Made by a program: the position numbers and the translations under genes
Shown here: in pieces, positions 37,279 through 47,572 of the stretch
Layout of the letters: each line of letters opens with the position of its first letter
Numbering within the stretch: position 1 is the first letter of the stretch
Assembly: GCF_002078875.1 (NCBI RefSeq)
Contig: NC_034411.1
Span: 7,189,009-7,253,008, forward strand
Length of the DNA: 64,000 nt
From: Numida meleagris
Taxonomy: Eukaryota > Chordata > Aves > Galliformes > Numididae
Reading direction: 5' to 3'
The notes under the pieces: generated by a model
What the model was told of the DNA's origin: nothing
Database searches by the model: none
What the model saw: only the letters and a program-made list of their open reading frames with translations

Positions 37279-39518
37279 CCCCTCCTCTCAATCATTTAAG
37301 GAGACATTTTGGGGGGGACGTGTGTAGGGGAAAAATCTCTCCGTTTAGGTAGGTGGCCCACACCACACAGCGCAGCAGTGAACAGGAGAAAAAAGCATTT
37401 ATTTTCATTGTCAGTGAACGAGTTCCATGTTGGATAAGCTTCAGACATAAGCGAGAGACATTCATTTAAATTAATGACGGCCTTCATCCTGTACACTTAT
37501 CGGTAAGGATGGAAAGATTCTCAAGTGAGGAATATGTTGATCTCTAAAATCCTTTATGAAAATGATCCATCACAGGGTTAGGAACTTCTACACGCAAGGC
37601 TCTTCTAATCTGCTGCATTTTCTGTACGCTTTCACCCTGAGTACGCTCCTCTTAACTCTCCAGAAAGCTCCCAGCACACAAAAGCATGAGGAAATGCAGT
37701 TAACGAGAGCCCCCTTCGGCCAGCTAACGAACCCACTGAAAGATCAGATCCCATTCCTCAACGCCGAACACCTGGAGGATTTTTCACTCCAATCTGCTGC
37801 GCAGAAAACGATTCCGCAGACCTCAGTGGGAACGTTCAGAACTCGCGGTGCTGCCCGAGATCTGTACCTGCTCCAGCCTTCTCCCTGTCATACCTCGCTG
37901 TCACTGAAGCAGGGCGGGCTCCCAAGGGCGATAATGAACACGGCTTTCCAGCATATTAAGCGGTGCAGTGAGGGGCACTGCTGCTTCGCCAGCTGCAAAG
38001 CTGCACATTGTAAACTGTGGATTCTGCTCAACATCAGAACGGTTTGACAACGAAATATCGGACATGGTGATTTTTGCAAACTGCCTAGTGCTTGGTGCTC
38101 TCTGATTAAGTCACATTACAGTAGGAAGATACTGAATTGGACTTAAGTTACCGAACCTGTGATTAATCTCAAGGGCATAAGCTAAAAAACTTAACTCCTT
38201 CACAGCACTGAACTTCCTCATGCTCGCACACCGTGCTGTGCTTTCATGCAGGCATTTCCAACAAGAACTAGCTATTACACAGGCGAGATGAACTTGCCGT
38301 ACGGATATTCCCATACACCGCCTTTCAACACCGCGCTCCACAAGGCACCCTCACTGCTGCCTCTGCTCAATGAGCTGCTACATCTTCCCGTGATTTCTGG
38401 CAAATCACTGTCACCTTTTAAAGCCCTTCACTTCCTCGCCTCAAACAGAAAGCAAGAAGCTCCCTCCTCTGTTTGTGCTGCTGCCTGTGTATGGAACAAC
38501 CAAGGGCTACTCAGCAAGAAAAGGAAAGAAAGAAAATCAGTCTTGAGTTCTATGAAACAAATCTGTAAATAGCGAGAAAAAAATAATGGTAATATTTAAA
38601 AGAAAAAAAGAAGAAAAATGCGTCTTTCTGCCAGTCTCTCCAGCTACTCTTATTTTTTCTTCCTTTCTGCCACGCCTCAGTATTTGTTTTAGGAGAACTT
38701 CTTTTACGTAGTCGCTTCAAGAATTTGTATCTGGCACCAGCAGCTGATGGAGAGAGGGGGCCGACACGATGGGCTGCTGTGGCAATTCCTCTGTTCCTAC
38801 TGCATTCCTGCACTGCGCTTTTTGGCATCACACACGGTGAAAAAAAGAGCATATTTAGAAATGTGACAACTGGAAAAAATATTCTTAAACCTTACAGTGC
38901 CTTCTAAAGTTGCAGAGTAAAATGAATTTATAGTATGACTATCGCTGGCCAAAAACTGTGGGCTTGCAGTAAACCAAATGGGGTAAAAACCTGGCTCTGA
39001 GAGAGATTCTGAGGTTTTGGCTCCATCCAACAAGAATGCTTATAAACTTATTGTATAACTTACTGGCAAGAGAGCAGCACCAGACTGACCTCCACTTGCA
39101 TCACAGAAATTACACATTCATTGTCTTTGTGGAGAAAATGTTCTTATGGTACCATATTAATATCCTTTGTGGGTTGGGTCATGAATCAGCATTGGCAGCC
39201 GCCCTTGGAGCTGCCGGCCTGCCAGCCTTCCCAGCTGGAAAACTGGTAAGGCAGAGAGGCCTATACGTAGAGGAAGTGATGGTTTCCCAATTCCGAATTG
39301 ATTTGTACATGAAGCTGCTCAAGTTTAAAGCGCCTGGCCTGCCAAGAACTTGGTCCAACACATACATACGATCGGAGTGCTCACACTTTGCAGCAGCGAG
39401 GGGAGGCCTACGCCTGCTGCCCCACGCGGCCTGCCCTGCACTCACAAGCCTCGCCAGGGGGTGAGGCTCCCACTGACGACAGAGACCTTTCAGTCTTACT
39501 TAAATAGAGATTACTGGT
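37279..39518. other. unique non-coding DNA, nothing recognised
   Basis: A 163-codon plus-strand frame (37556-38047) and a 108-codon frame (38246-38572) have no recognisable domain, signal or flanking splice pattern. An A-rich stretch lies at 38571-38615. The stretch leads up to the CpG island at 39.57 kb. Confidence 0.45.
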
Positions 39519-39540
39519 TTTTTTATTATTATTATTTTTA
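39519..39540. repeat. T-rich (TTA)n tract
   Basis: A poly-T run followed by about four ATT units and more T; forms the AT-rich left shoulder of the CpG island. Confidence 0.8.
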
Positions 39541-39640
39541 ACTTTTTTGTCTCTTTCTTTTTTTGCAGCCTGCCGCAACAGAAGGGCACAGAGGGAGAAT
39601 ACAGGCCTTGGTCCGGCCTCGCGCCGCAGGCAGGGACAGG

Positions 39641-39668
39641 CCCGCGCCCCGCAGCCCCCGGCCCGCCC
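39641..39668 (-). promoter_or_regulatory. G-quadruplex motif on the minus strand
   Basis: Five runs of three or more C on the plus strand, separated by loops of 3, 4, 2 and 1 bases, give a sequence on the minus strand that satisfies the G3+N1-7 rule with one run to spare. It lies within the CpG island. Confidence 0.7.
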
Positions 39669-39710
39669 TGAGCGGCCCCGCCGCCCCACCCCGCCGTGCC
39701 TGGGAGCCCG

Positions 39711-39724
39711 GCGCCCTCTGCCGG
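39711..39724 (-). promoter_or_regulatory. near-consensus CTCF site
   Basis: On the minus strand the 14 bases match the core CCASYAGRKGGCRS at 13 of 14 positions; only position 3 differs (G for A). Two CpGs fall in the site, so binding could be methylation-sensitive. Location in a CpG island raises plausibility. Orientation is minus, facing the weaker plus-strand candidate at 8.24 kb. Confidence 0.5.
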
Positions 39725-39752
39725 CCTCCCGCTGCCAGCCCGTGAGACCGCG

Positions 39753-39763
39753 GGTTCGAGCCC
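39753..39763 (+). promoter_or_regulatory. B-box-like Pol III motif
   Basis: Ten of 11 positions match the TFIIIC B-box consensus GGTTCGANTCC; position 9 is C instead of T. A T-arm-like stem of five pairs around a TTCGAGC loop closes with four of five pairs. No A-box, D-arm or complementary acceptor stem is seen, so this is not called a tRNA. Confidence 0.3.
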
Positions 39764-39825
39764 CGGCCCCGCCGGGTTCCAGCCCGCTGCAGCAGGCCTC
39801 GCAGGAGCGCTCATGGTGCCCGGCA

Positions 39826-41699
39826 CTCCATCTATCCGGCATAGTAATCAGCACCAACACTACGATATCCCGATAGTCTAACCTCAAACAAAAGGCACAG
39901 AGAGGCAAGGCCAGGCAGTCGTTTACGTCTTCCCACAAACAAGCGCACTGTCAGAAGTGCCATCAACAGGCACAGTAGCCTTGTCCCTCCCCTACCTCTC
40001 CTGACAGAAAGATTTTCACAATGAAACCTCTCCTCACATGCAGGGCCAGGGGTCTGGGAGGCAACAGTCCCTGTGGCCCAATCACTGGGAATTACATTCA
40101 CCACAGTGTGGTCACCAGCCATCACCCGACAGGCCTTCAGGCCTTACACCACATGGGTATGTCCGCGGGTACACTGAGCAAGTGCTGGATTTTACCTGTA
40201 GATGCGTTCCTGCAGTCCGATCCTAGCTTCCCGATCCATGGCCCTGGGCTACAGTTGAGCAATCGGATCAGTCTAAATCTGCAGTTCCTCCCATTTCATC
40301 CTCTTAGTTCCTGCTCCAGAAGACAGCTTCCTGCTCCTCTTCTTCCCCAGCAGGACTCGTCCCGGCCTTCCAAACAGCCTTCCAGCAGCTAACTGGGACT
40401 AGCGTAGTACAGCCCTGCATTCGGTAGAAGTATCATCATAGCTGCGGTTTCCCAAACGTGTATAGATCCCAACCGTAGGTGCGCACTGCTCCTCTGAGCT
40501 GCCACCGACTGCCACAGGCACCTGCCCGTGTCGCCTGGCCAGTCCACATGCAGGCAGCCAAGGCGAGCGCCAGGGAGGACGCTCCAGCCACGGAGGCAGC
40601 TGGCTGCTGTGGCAGCACAGAAAACAATTCTTCCTCAAGTAAAGGCACGCCAAGACTCCTGGTTCCTTGTGTCTCTCTCTCAAATTGCCTGCTATAAAAT
40701 CCAGACGGAATGTAAAAGGCAGTAGGAAAAAAAAAAAAAAAAAAAAAGACAAAACAGAGACAAACAGGATTTGCTGATTTCTCTTTGAGAAACAAGGTCA
40801 ATATTGGGTTAAGCTGCTTGGAGGGTTCTTGTTAAGCAGAGACTACAGCTAAGGGACAGGGTGCTTGGTCCACACAGCTGAGGAAGGAGCAGGCAGCGAG
40901 CTAGGAGCCCCCGCACAGTGCTGCCACATTAAGTGAAGAGGCTGGACGTGAGACAGCACTGAGGCCTTCAGCCTTAATGGGGTCACCTCAGCCAGGCTGC
41001 TGTGAGACATTCCAGTCTCTACTACTCTCCAGCCGGTAAAAGGCACTGCACCAAGATGTTCCCACTATCACTCGCACGAGGTCCCTACTTTCTTTTCCTC
41101 CTCCAGCACCATTCCCTCACCTCCTCTCCTCCCGCAACCTGGCAAGACTCAATATTTATTTCCCCCCCACGTTCAATGGGGGAAGGGAACTATGGGGTTT
41201 TTCTTTTTAGTAGCAGGATGATTCTTTTTGTTTGTGTTTTTTACACTGCCAGCGGGCACAGGATGAGGCAAGTCCATGCAAGCGTGCAGCAATAGTGCTG
41301 CAAGCTCCATCAGCCCAAGTGGCTCATTGCCTGGGGATGTTGGTGGAATACGTGGGCTTCCGCTTGACTACTCAAAATGCCCTTGAAATTGCGGGGTCAG
41401 GAGGAAAGGTGCAGTGTAGGAGGAGGTAAACGACAAACAGACAACAAAGCCCTGAAGACCAGTCAAAATTCATGGCCTTTCTGTTCCCACTCCCATGCCC
41501 ATGATCCAGCAAGACGGCCTCATACTCTCACAGCAGCCCAGGATAAAGTTAGCAGATGATGCAAGTTTATTAGTTCTTCCTTCGTGACCATCTGCCAAAT
41601 TACCCCTCAACTTGCATCTTCAAGATGCAAGACTTTCAAGAGCCAAAGTAAGGAGCAGGATTTTTTTTCTTGCTGTTGAGTGCTTTTTTTCCCCCTCCT
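39826..41699. other. non-coding DNA right of the CpG island
   Basis: GC-richer to about 40650, then mixed. Plus- and minus-strand frames of up to 123 codons overlap without domains. A poly-A run at 40727-40747 is listed separately and has no retrocopy body with a polyadenylation signal to its left. Confidence 0.45.
40727..40747. repeat. poly-A run (21 nt)
   Basis: Twenty-one uninterrupted A. Confidence 0.92.
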
Positions 41700-42720
41700 T
41701 TTTGTAGATGACTTGGTTTATATTATTTACTCAATGGGATCACTGCCTGTCCGCTGAAGAGTCTATTTTAAATATCAACACAGGTTGGCATTTTAAGAGT
41801 TATTTAAAATCTCACCAGTCACAGAACGTTTAATTATTGCAAACATCTTTCAAAAAATTCCACAGTGGGTTTCTTTCGCCAAGTGATTTATTTCAGATAT
41901 AATTTCTGTTTAATTAATAGGGGATTTAGCTCTGACCTGGAGGGTGTGAGAACCAGCAGAGGAGCTGTAGTTGAGTTAGTTTAACATTAAACCTGCCCAT
42001 GCCTGTTGGAGGCTGAGAATAAAATTGGGCTGGCACTTACTCAGCTGCTACTACCCAGCGTATTCTCATGTTGATTGCAATGGAAAAACTGTAAAGGCAA
42101 ACAGAACTAGGGGAAAAAAATTAATCATGAGAATACGAACATTGTGCTTTGTTATTTATTTTAACTATGTATATAATTTGCTATAGAGTATAATTATACC
42201 TAATTTCAGCTGAGATAATATCTGGGCCACACTTTGTTCATTGTATACTCTCAGAGAGGAGTTTCTCAATCATCTGGCCTAAATTTCCTTACACCTTGAG
42301 AACAATTGGAATCAAAAACCACAAGGCTACTTGGAGGGGGAAAAACGAAAATGTAAAAAGCTTGCTATTAACAAAAAAAAAAAATTACAAACGTGGAAAA
42401 TGCCTAATCTATGCTTTTTCAACACCAGGTTACATCAGAACCAATTTTTAATATCCTGTAAAAATCTCCTAGTATGACGCACATACAGCTGTCTAATATT
42501 GCTGCTTAAAATGCCCCCGCATTAAATAAGATTCTATGCTGTAAAATTTTGCAAGGTGATAAAACAAAAAAAAAAAATGATATAATAAATACAAACCATC
42601 TGCATTTTTTTAACAAGCCATTTCAAAACGGATTTCATTTATATTTAGAATTGTTTTGAAGTGTTCTCTTTTTTTGAAAATGTCCCAGTTACAGTATATT
42701 AGGTTTTCAGTAGAAAGATT
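41700..42720. promoter_or_regulatory. AT-rich candidate conserved non-coding block
   Basis: About 1 kb of AT-rich unique DNA with ATTA cores throughout (for example near 41890, 41910, 42120, 42195) and no open frame of at least 60 codons on either strand. A-runs at 42374-42385 and 42567-42577 interrupt it. Its right half is poorer in motifs. Enhancer function is inference. Confidence 0.33.
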
Positions 42721-43869
42721 AAAAGAGCTGACGCACAAATAAACACGCATGCACACCCAGAGCAATTTCCAGAGCTATGAAAGCATTCAGTTCTTCAAGG
42801 ATACTACAGCTGGCTTTTAGTCACATAAACAAGGTTGGTGTGTGCAATCGGCAGCTCTGGAAAATGGATTCACACACACAAAAATGCATTAAAACAACAT
42901 TAAGATTTTGGCAACAACCAACATAAGCCAGGAAACTGAGCTTCAGACTGAACTTGCATCCTTAACTCCTTCCATGGTGCCCACTGAAAGCATCGGCTGC
43001 AATCGGCAGGAGCACAAAACCCACCCTGTTGCTTCTAAACCCGACTGCAGAGATGCCAAACAGACCCAGGGCACAGCCAAGGGTGGCAGAAGAGGGAGTC
43101 ATGCTTTGTGGTATGATCTAGCTACCTACAGCACCGTCTCCTTTAACAGAATCACAGCAACTTGTGTCAGTCTACCATCTGCACTGAAAAAGCTTTTCAC
43201 TTAATTCAGCTTCTCTCTATTACTTCTACTGCTCTGAACTTCTACCTCTGCTGGCATAGGGCTCTGAGTGCTTTCTGAGAATTTGTTTCTAAGCAAGCCT
43301 GCCAGCACTGGTGAAACAGCAAAGGTACAGCACTGCCCTGACCACCTTCTCAAAGGTAAGAGAATTTAAAGGCTCCCAGAATTGTGAGGAGCTTTGCGTG
43401 CCCTTTCATCACTGCCCAGCACCTTAAGCCCCCTGCCTTCTCAAATTGCCATCAGCTGCACCATTCATACCCCAAAGCTCATCTCAGCTTGTAGGTCTTT
43501 TTTCTTTCTGGCATTTTTCTATTTATTTAAAATTCGTTTCAGTGTAGCATTCCAAGAACTCATGCAAATTTTCCTTCTTCTCAGCCCCACATCCAGAAGA
43601 AATAATGGCTCTGATTTCTTTGCTTCCTCTCTACAAACACCTTCCCAAGATTAGAGACCTTTTTCCCCCCCCAGTAAAGGGATGGTCGCTTGGTATGAGA
43701 AGAAAAGGGTGCTTTGTGCCAAACCAAGCAGACAGTCTATAAATGAGATGAGACTATGACCTATCATGACCCCTTTCCTTCCTTTGCCATTCCCTTTCCC
43801 AATAAAGCAACAACTGCTAGGAATCATTACTGGAACCACTAAAGAAGAAAGCTGCTTTTAAAAAGAAAT
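42721..43869. other. unique non-coding DNA, nothing recognised
   Basis: Short frames of up to 98 codons without domains. No mobile element or RNA is seen. Confidence 0.55.
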
Positions 43870-44130
43870 GAAGCACCATATCAACACAACAGGCATTTTT
43901 CATGCCTACTAATAAACATTTGAGGGGTCATTTATTTAATTTAAATCATTCATTCCATTAATAAGCAAATACACTATTATCTTCTCCCTGAAAACAGCCA
44001 CCAAGAAAGTTAAGTTCATCATCATTAGCAAAAAAGAAGCTTTTATTGGACTTTGACTTCATATTTCATCATTTAATTACCTGATGCTAACATCTGATCA
44101 ATGAGATTAAAGTCTGAACAAGCCAGAGAT
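43870..44130. promoter_or_regulatory. AT-rich candidate conserved non-coding element
   Basis: Compact unique AT-rich block with clustered TTTAATT, CATTAATAAG and TTTAATTACC motifs and no simple repeat; no open frame crosses it. Possible enhancer core; conservation not tested. Confidence 0.3.
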
Positions 44131-47100
44131 TTTTCAGGGATGTATTTCTGGATGGAAAACTGTCTGTTTACAAGTCCATGCTTTGCCTTTTTTGGAGCCT
44201 ACTCACATTTCCCTACGCATCTCTGTAAAGCTAACACAGTGAGATCTCTACCCTCCTTGCTACAGGATACGTGATCCAAATTCTCCATGCCCTAGTGTGC
44301 TTCTTCACAGTCTCCCTTTGGCATCCTCACAATTCACCGTCTGCTCTTTGGAATCTCAGATCCTCCAACAGCCAAATATTTCAGAGATGCAACACAGACA
44401 TTAAAATAAAGCAAGTGCTAATAAAGTGCTTAACAGGATTGGCTTATTGAACCAGGCACAACATACCTATTGCTCAAAGCATAACTGAACTTATCAGTAA
44501 AGATATATACGTATTCATACCTACGCCAGAGGTATACATTCACTTGACTTGAGGGAGTTTCTCTTCAAAGGTAGTGCTGACAAACTCCATCAGGACGAAT
44601 TCCCTACAGCGACGTAAAAATGTATCAAATTATTGACACCTTACCTAAACGAGACAAGAAGTTTTAGGGTATAGGATAGTTCCTTTATCTCACAAGCATA
44701 TGTATGCTGAAAGCACTTGAGCTTCTTACTCTTTTTTTTTTTCTTCTTTAAGGGAAACCTTCACTGCCCAACTGCTGCCTGAAAATACGATCTGAGGAAT
44801 TTCAGGATTCAGAGGAAAATAAAAACAAAACCAGTCAAACCTAGGTATGTTTTCAGATGTACAGTTTTTTAGGTAAATAAGGGAAGAGTTCTCCGCTATC
44901 TTTGAAACGGGGAGGAAAAATAAAATGATGTGACTGACTCCTCATCCCCAATGTCTTAGATAGAGCAGTCATCCCTAAGCAACTTTTCTTCCCTTCTTGT
45001 GCAACTTGCTCTGAAAAAGAAGAAAATACTAGGAAGAGACAGAGAAGGACTTCATGTCGCATTTGTACAGGCTTCCTCTTGCAGTCTTCATTCATCCAGA
45101 GGAAAAAGATGCAACGGAGAAGACCTTTTGCCATCTTCTGAATTTCTTGTTTCCTCAGAAGAATGTGTGCCAAAGTGGAGGGAGAGTGCCCAGGGAGTCA
45201 GAGCTCTCCAAAGGGGTAGATACCAAGACAGCAAGATGGAAAGTTCTCTCAGCAAGTTGGACTTCCAAACAACAATTTCTCATGTGTTCCCTAGCCTCCC
45301 ACTTTCAGCATCAAGTTTCTCCAGAACCAGTGGTGTTACAGTGCCCAGTGCCTGAATAAAAATTCCTGACTAAGCAGCTCCACAGAAGACAAGAAAAGTT
45401 AAAAGGATGAGAGACCAAGAGAGACACAGAAGTTCTTGGGGGAGAATGTTTTCCCCTCTAGGCTTGCCATTTCCTCCCAACGACGACAGAAGAAGTAGAA
45501 AATGACCGTACTGGGAAACTTCTTTGTCTTTTTTCAGATCCACAGGCACATGCAGAGGGCATGTTCCAAAGAACAAGCACATTGAGCACTCAGAAAAAAA
45601 ATATCACCAGGGCATGAAGCTGACTTGGAAGTGTGTAATACCCAATGGAAAGGACCGAACAGGACAATGCAGAATGTATCTGAGAAAAGGACCAAGATGA
45701 GACACAATTCACCTTTCAAAGTGGTACTGGCATTTAAGCAGGGCTTTTTTCTTCTTTATCCCTTCCCAGATTTTTTTTAATATCATTTTTTAAAAGATCC
45801 AGCATAGAGCCATTTAACAGAATACAGTGAATCCCCAGTGCAGAAAAAAAAAAATAACAAAAAAAAAACCCACTAATTTTCACATTGCCTACAGTTTATC
45901 CACAGTCTCACCTCCTCTTTGTTCACAAGCACATGCGCTCACATGTGCATGTTAGCATTCTGGCTGCAATAGCAATGCACTTTCATAATCCCCTTCCTAA
46001 GGATGCTTCAGATGCCATCCTGGTAAGCCTTGGCTCACATACTGAATATGGACTGAGTGAAGATCTGGGTCTCTTCCAAAGCGCATGGAGGGGCTCCAGC
46101 TGGGTTTGCATCAGATGGCACAGCAGTGAATACACATCACCCATCAGTGATCTTCCTGAGCAAACTTGGCTGTTTTGCTCCTACAGGCTGAAGTGCTTAC
46201 ATGCCCAACTCTAAATGTATTTATACTGGGACATGAGAAAAAGACCAAGCCTGCATCCATCAGTATCAACATGTCAAGAATATGGGAACTGATTATTTTA
46301 TTTTTACCTCTTACCTTCCAAAACTTAATTCCATAAAATGTACTGTGCCAGTTAAGCATGGCCTGTAATACCCATGCAAGACTGAAGTGCAGTGTTCTGC
46401 GGTCCAGCCCCAGTGTAATTTCATTCCAGTTGGGATACTTATATTCCACTGAGAATTATTCAGTGGCCCAAATTCTTGCAGATTGAGGCATTACACTGCT
46501 AGGAGCAAGCTGGGTTCTGCTGCAAAGCGGATCGGAGTAAGGCTGCTTCTTAATTGCCTACATCCTTACTTTATAGGAGATTGCCTTTCAAGACTTTGCA
46601 GAATATCCTAAAATCAGTAAGCACTTCAGGACTTTCTCCCTCCTCAGCCGGAAGCAGCAGGTGAAGGAAGGCTGCTCCGTCACCTTTCCCTCCCCTTAGG
46701 CCCGCTTCAGTAACGTGTTATTCCTCTGACTTCTTTCTTCTCCTTTACATCTTCTGTTGGTGTTTTTCTCCTTCATGCTACAGTAGAGGTAGTGAATGTT
46801 GATGAGGCGATAGTTGGTGTAATTCTAGCAAGACAGCTTTTCTGATGATTTCTCATGACCTCAATATCCAAACTGCTCCTTTTAGCAAAGAATAGATCTG
46901 GATACCCACTGACAAGCAGGTATTTTGGTAGTCCCTGGAAAAGTCTGAGGGGGAGAAAGACCTCAGAGGAGCCCTGATTTCTCTCTCTCTTTCATTCTCC
47001 CTCTCTATAAGAGTTAGTTGCAATCATTATCTTTTCTCTAAGGGTGCACACATCTAATGGGTAGCCAAGACCACAGTAGAAAAACAAAAGGTAAATTTCA

Positions 47101-47521
47101 GTAAAAGCATTATTACAAAATCTAGTCAAGCATTGTAAATAGAACTGCCATATTATTATTGAGAAAAGGTGTAGTGCCCATGCAAACTACATATTTGATT
47201 AGGATCTGAACTCTTTGCTGAACCATGAATCTGAAATAATTTAGGTGATACATATAAATTTAATTTCTTTGTTCAACATTCCACATCTGAAACGATGCAC
47301 TGCAAATGTGCAGCTCTCACTGAAGTCTGCAAAATGAGTCTTCTTATAACTCACTATACTGTGTGGAAATAATCTGAAATAATCTTAAAGGAAAAGGAAT
47401 AAACCTATTTTAAAAACAGCTGAGTCCTTTAGATCGTATACCATAACCAATTTATGGAGATAAATGGAATTCAATATTAAAGAAATACTGTTTTTTCCCC
47501 TCCTGTGGAAAATTTAAATGC
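44131..47521. other. non-coding DNA, nothing recognised
   Basis: Frames of up to 118 codons (44999-45355) lack domains. A-rich stretches lie at 45845-45868. Sequence near 46464-46480 weakly resembles an old palindromic repeat arm but has no partner. No gene is supported. Confidence 0.5.
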
Positions 47522-47572
47522 AGAAAGAAAAGGAAAGAAAAAGAAAAAAAAAAAGAGAGAGAAAGAAAGAAG
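47522..47572 (+). repeat. 51-nt pure purine tract
   Basis: An unbroken run of A and G, with GAAA and GA units around a central A-rich part. Homopurine tracts of this length can form intramolecular triplexes and are mutation-prone. Confidence 0.92.

Larger units (their letters stand above)
39569..39741 (+). other. possible exon (acceptor and donor context only)
   Basis: The left border has a strong acceptor context: a branch-like TTTTAAC about 27 nt upstream, a pyrimidine tract over 39543-39564 with one G, then GCAG ending at 39568. At 39742 a GTGAGA donor follows CCC. The implied exon of 173 nt is open in more than one plus-strand frame but encodes nothing recognised. The sites may be chance; transcript data would decide. 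Confidence 0.18.
39569..39825. promoter_or_regulatory. compact CpG island
   Basis: About 255 bp of very GC-rich DNA in which I count roughly 30 CpG dinucleotides, far above the CpG-poor surroundings. It contains a near-consensus CTCF site, a G-quadruplex motif and a Pol III B-box-like motif, each listed separately. Open frames run through it on both strands (up to 176 codons at 39408-39938 minus), but these are rich in Ala, Arg, Gly and Pro as any GC-rich DNA would give. An unmethylated orphan CpG island acting as a promoter for a non-coding RNA, or an insulator, is plausible. No TATA box or initiator is obvious. Confidence 0.65.

Noticed and set aside
37556..38047. 163-codon plus-strand frame
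   Set aside because: No recognisable domain and no splice or promoter context; the length is within chance expectation.
39753..39763. tRNA gene at the GGTTCGAGCCC motif
   Set aside because: No A-box, D-arm, anticodon arm or complementary acceptor stem is found upstream at the right distance.
39408..39938. 176-codon minus-strand frame across the CpG island
   Set aside because: The Ala/Arg/Gly-rich translation is the expected by-product of GC-rich DNA; frames are open on the other strand too, and no domain is seen.
45885..46214. 109-codon plus-strand frame as a possible small protein
   Set aside because: No domain, no signal peptide pattern and no supporting context.
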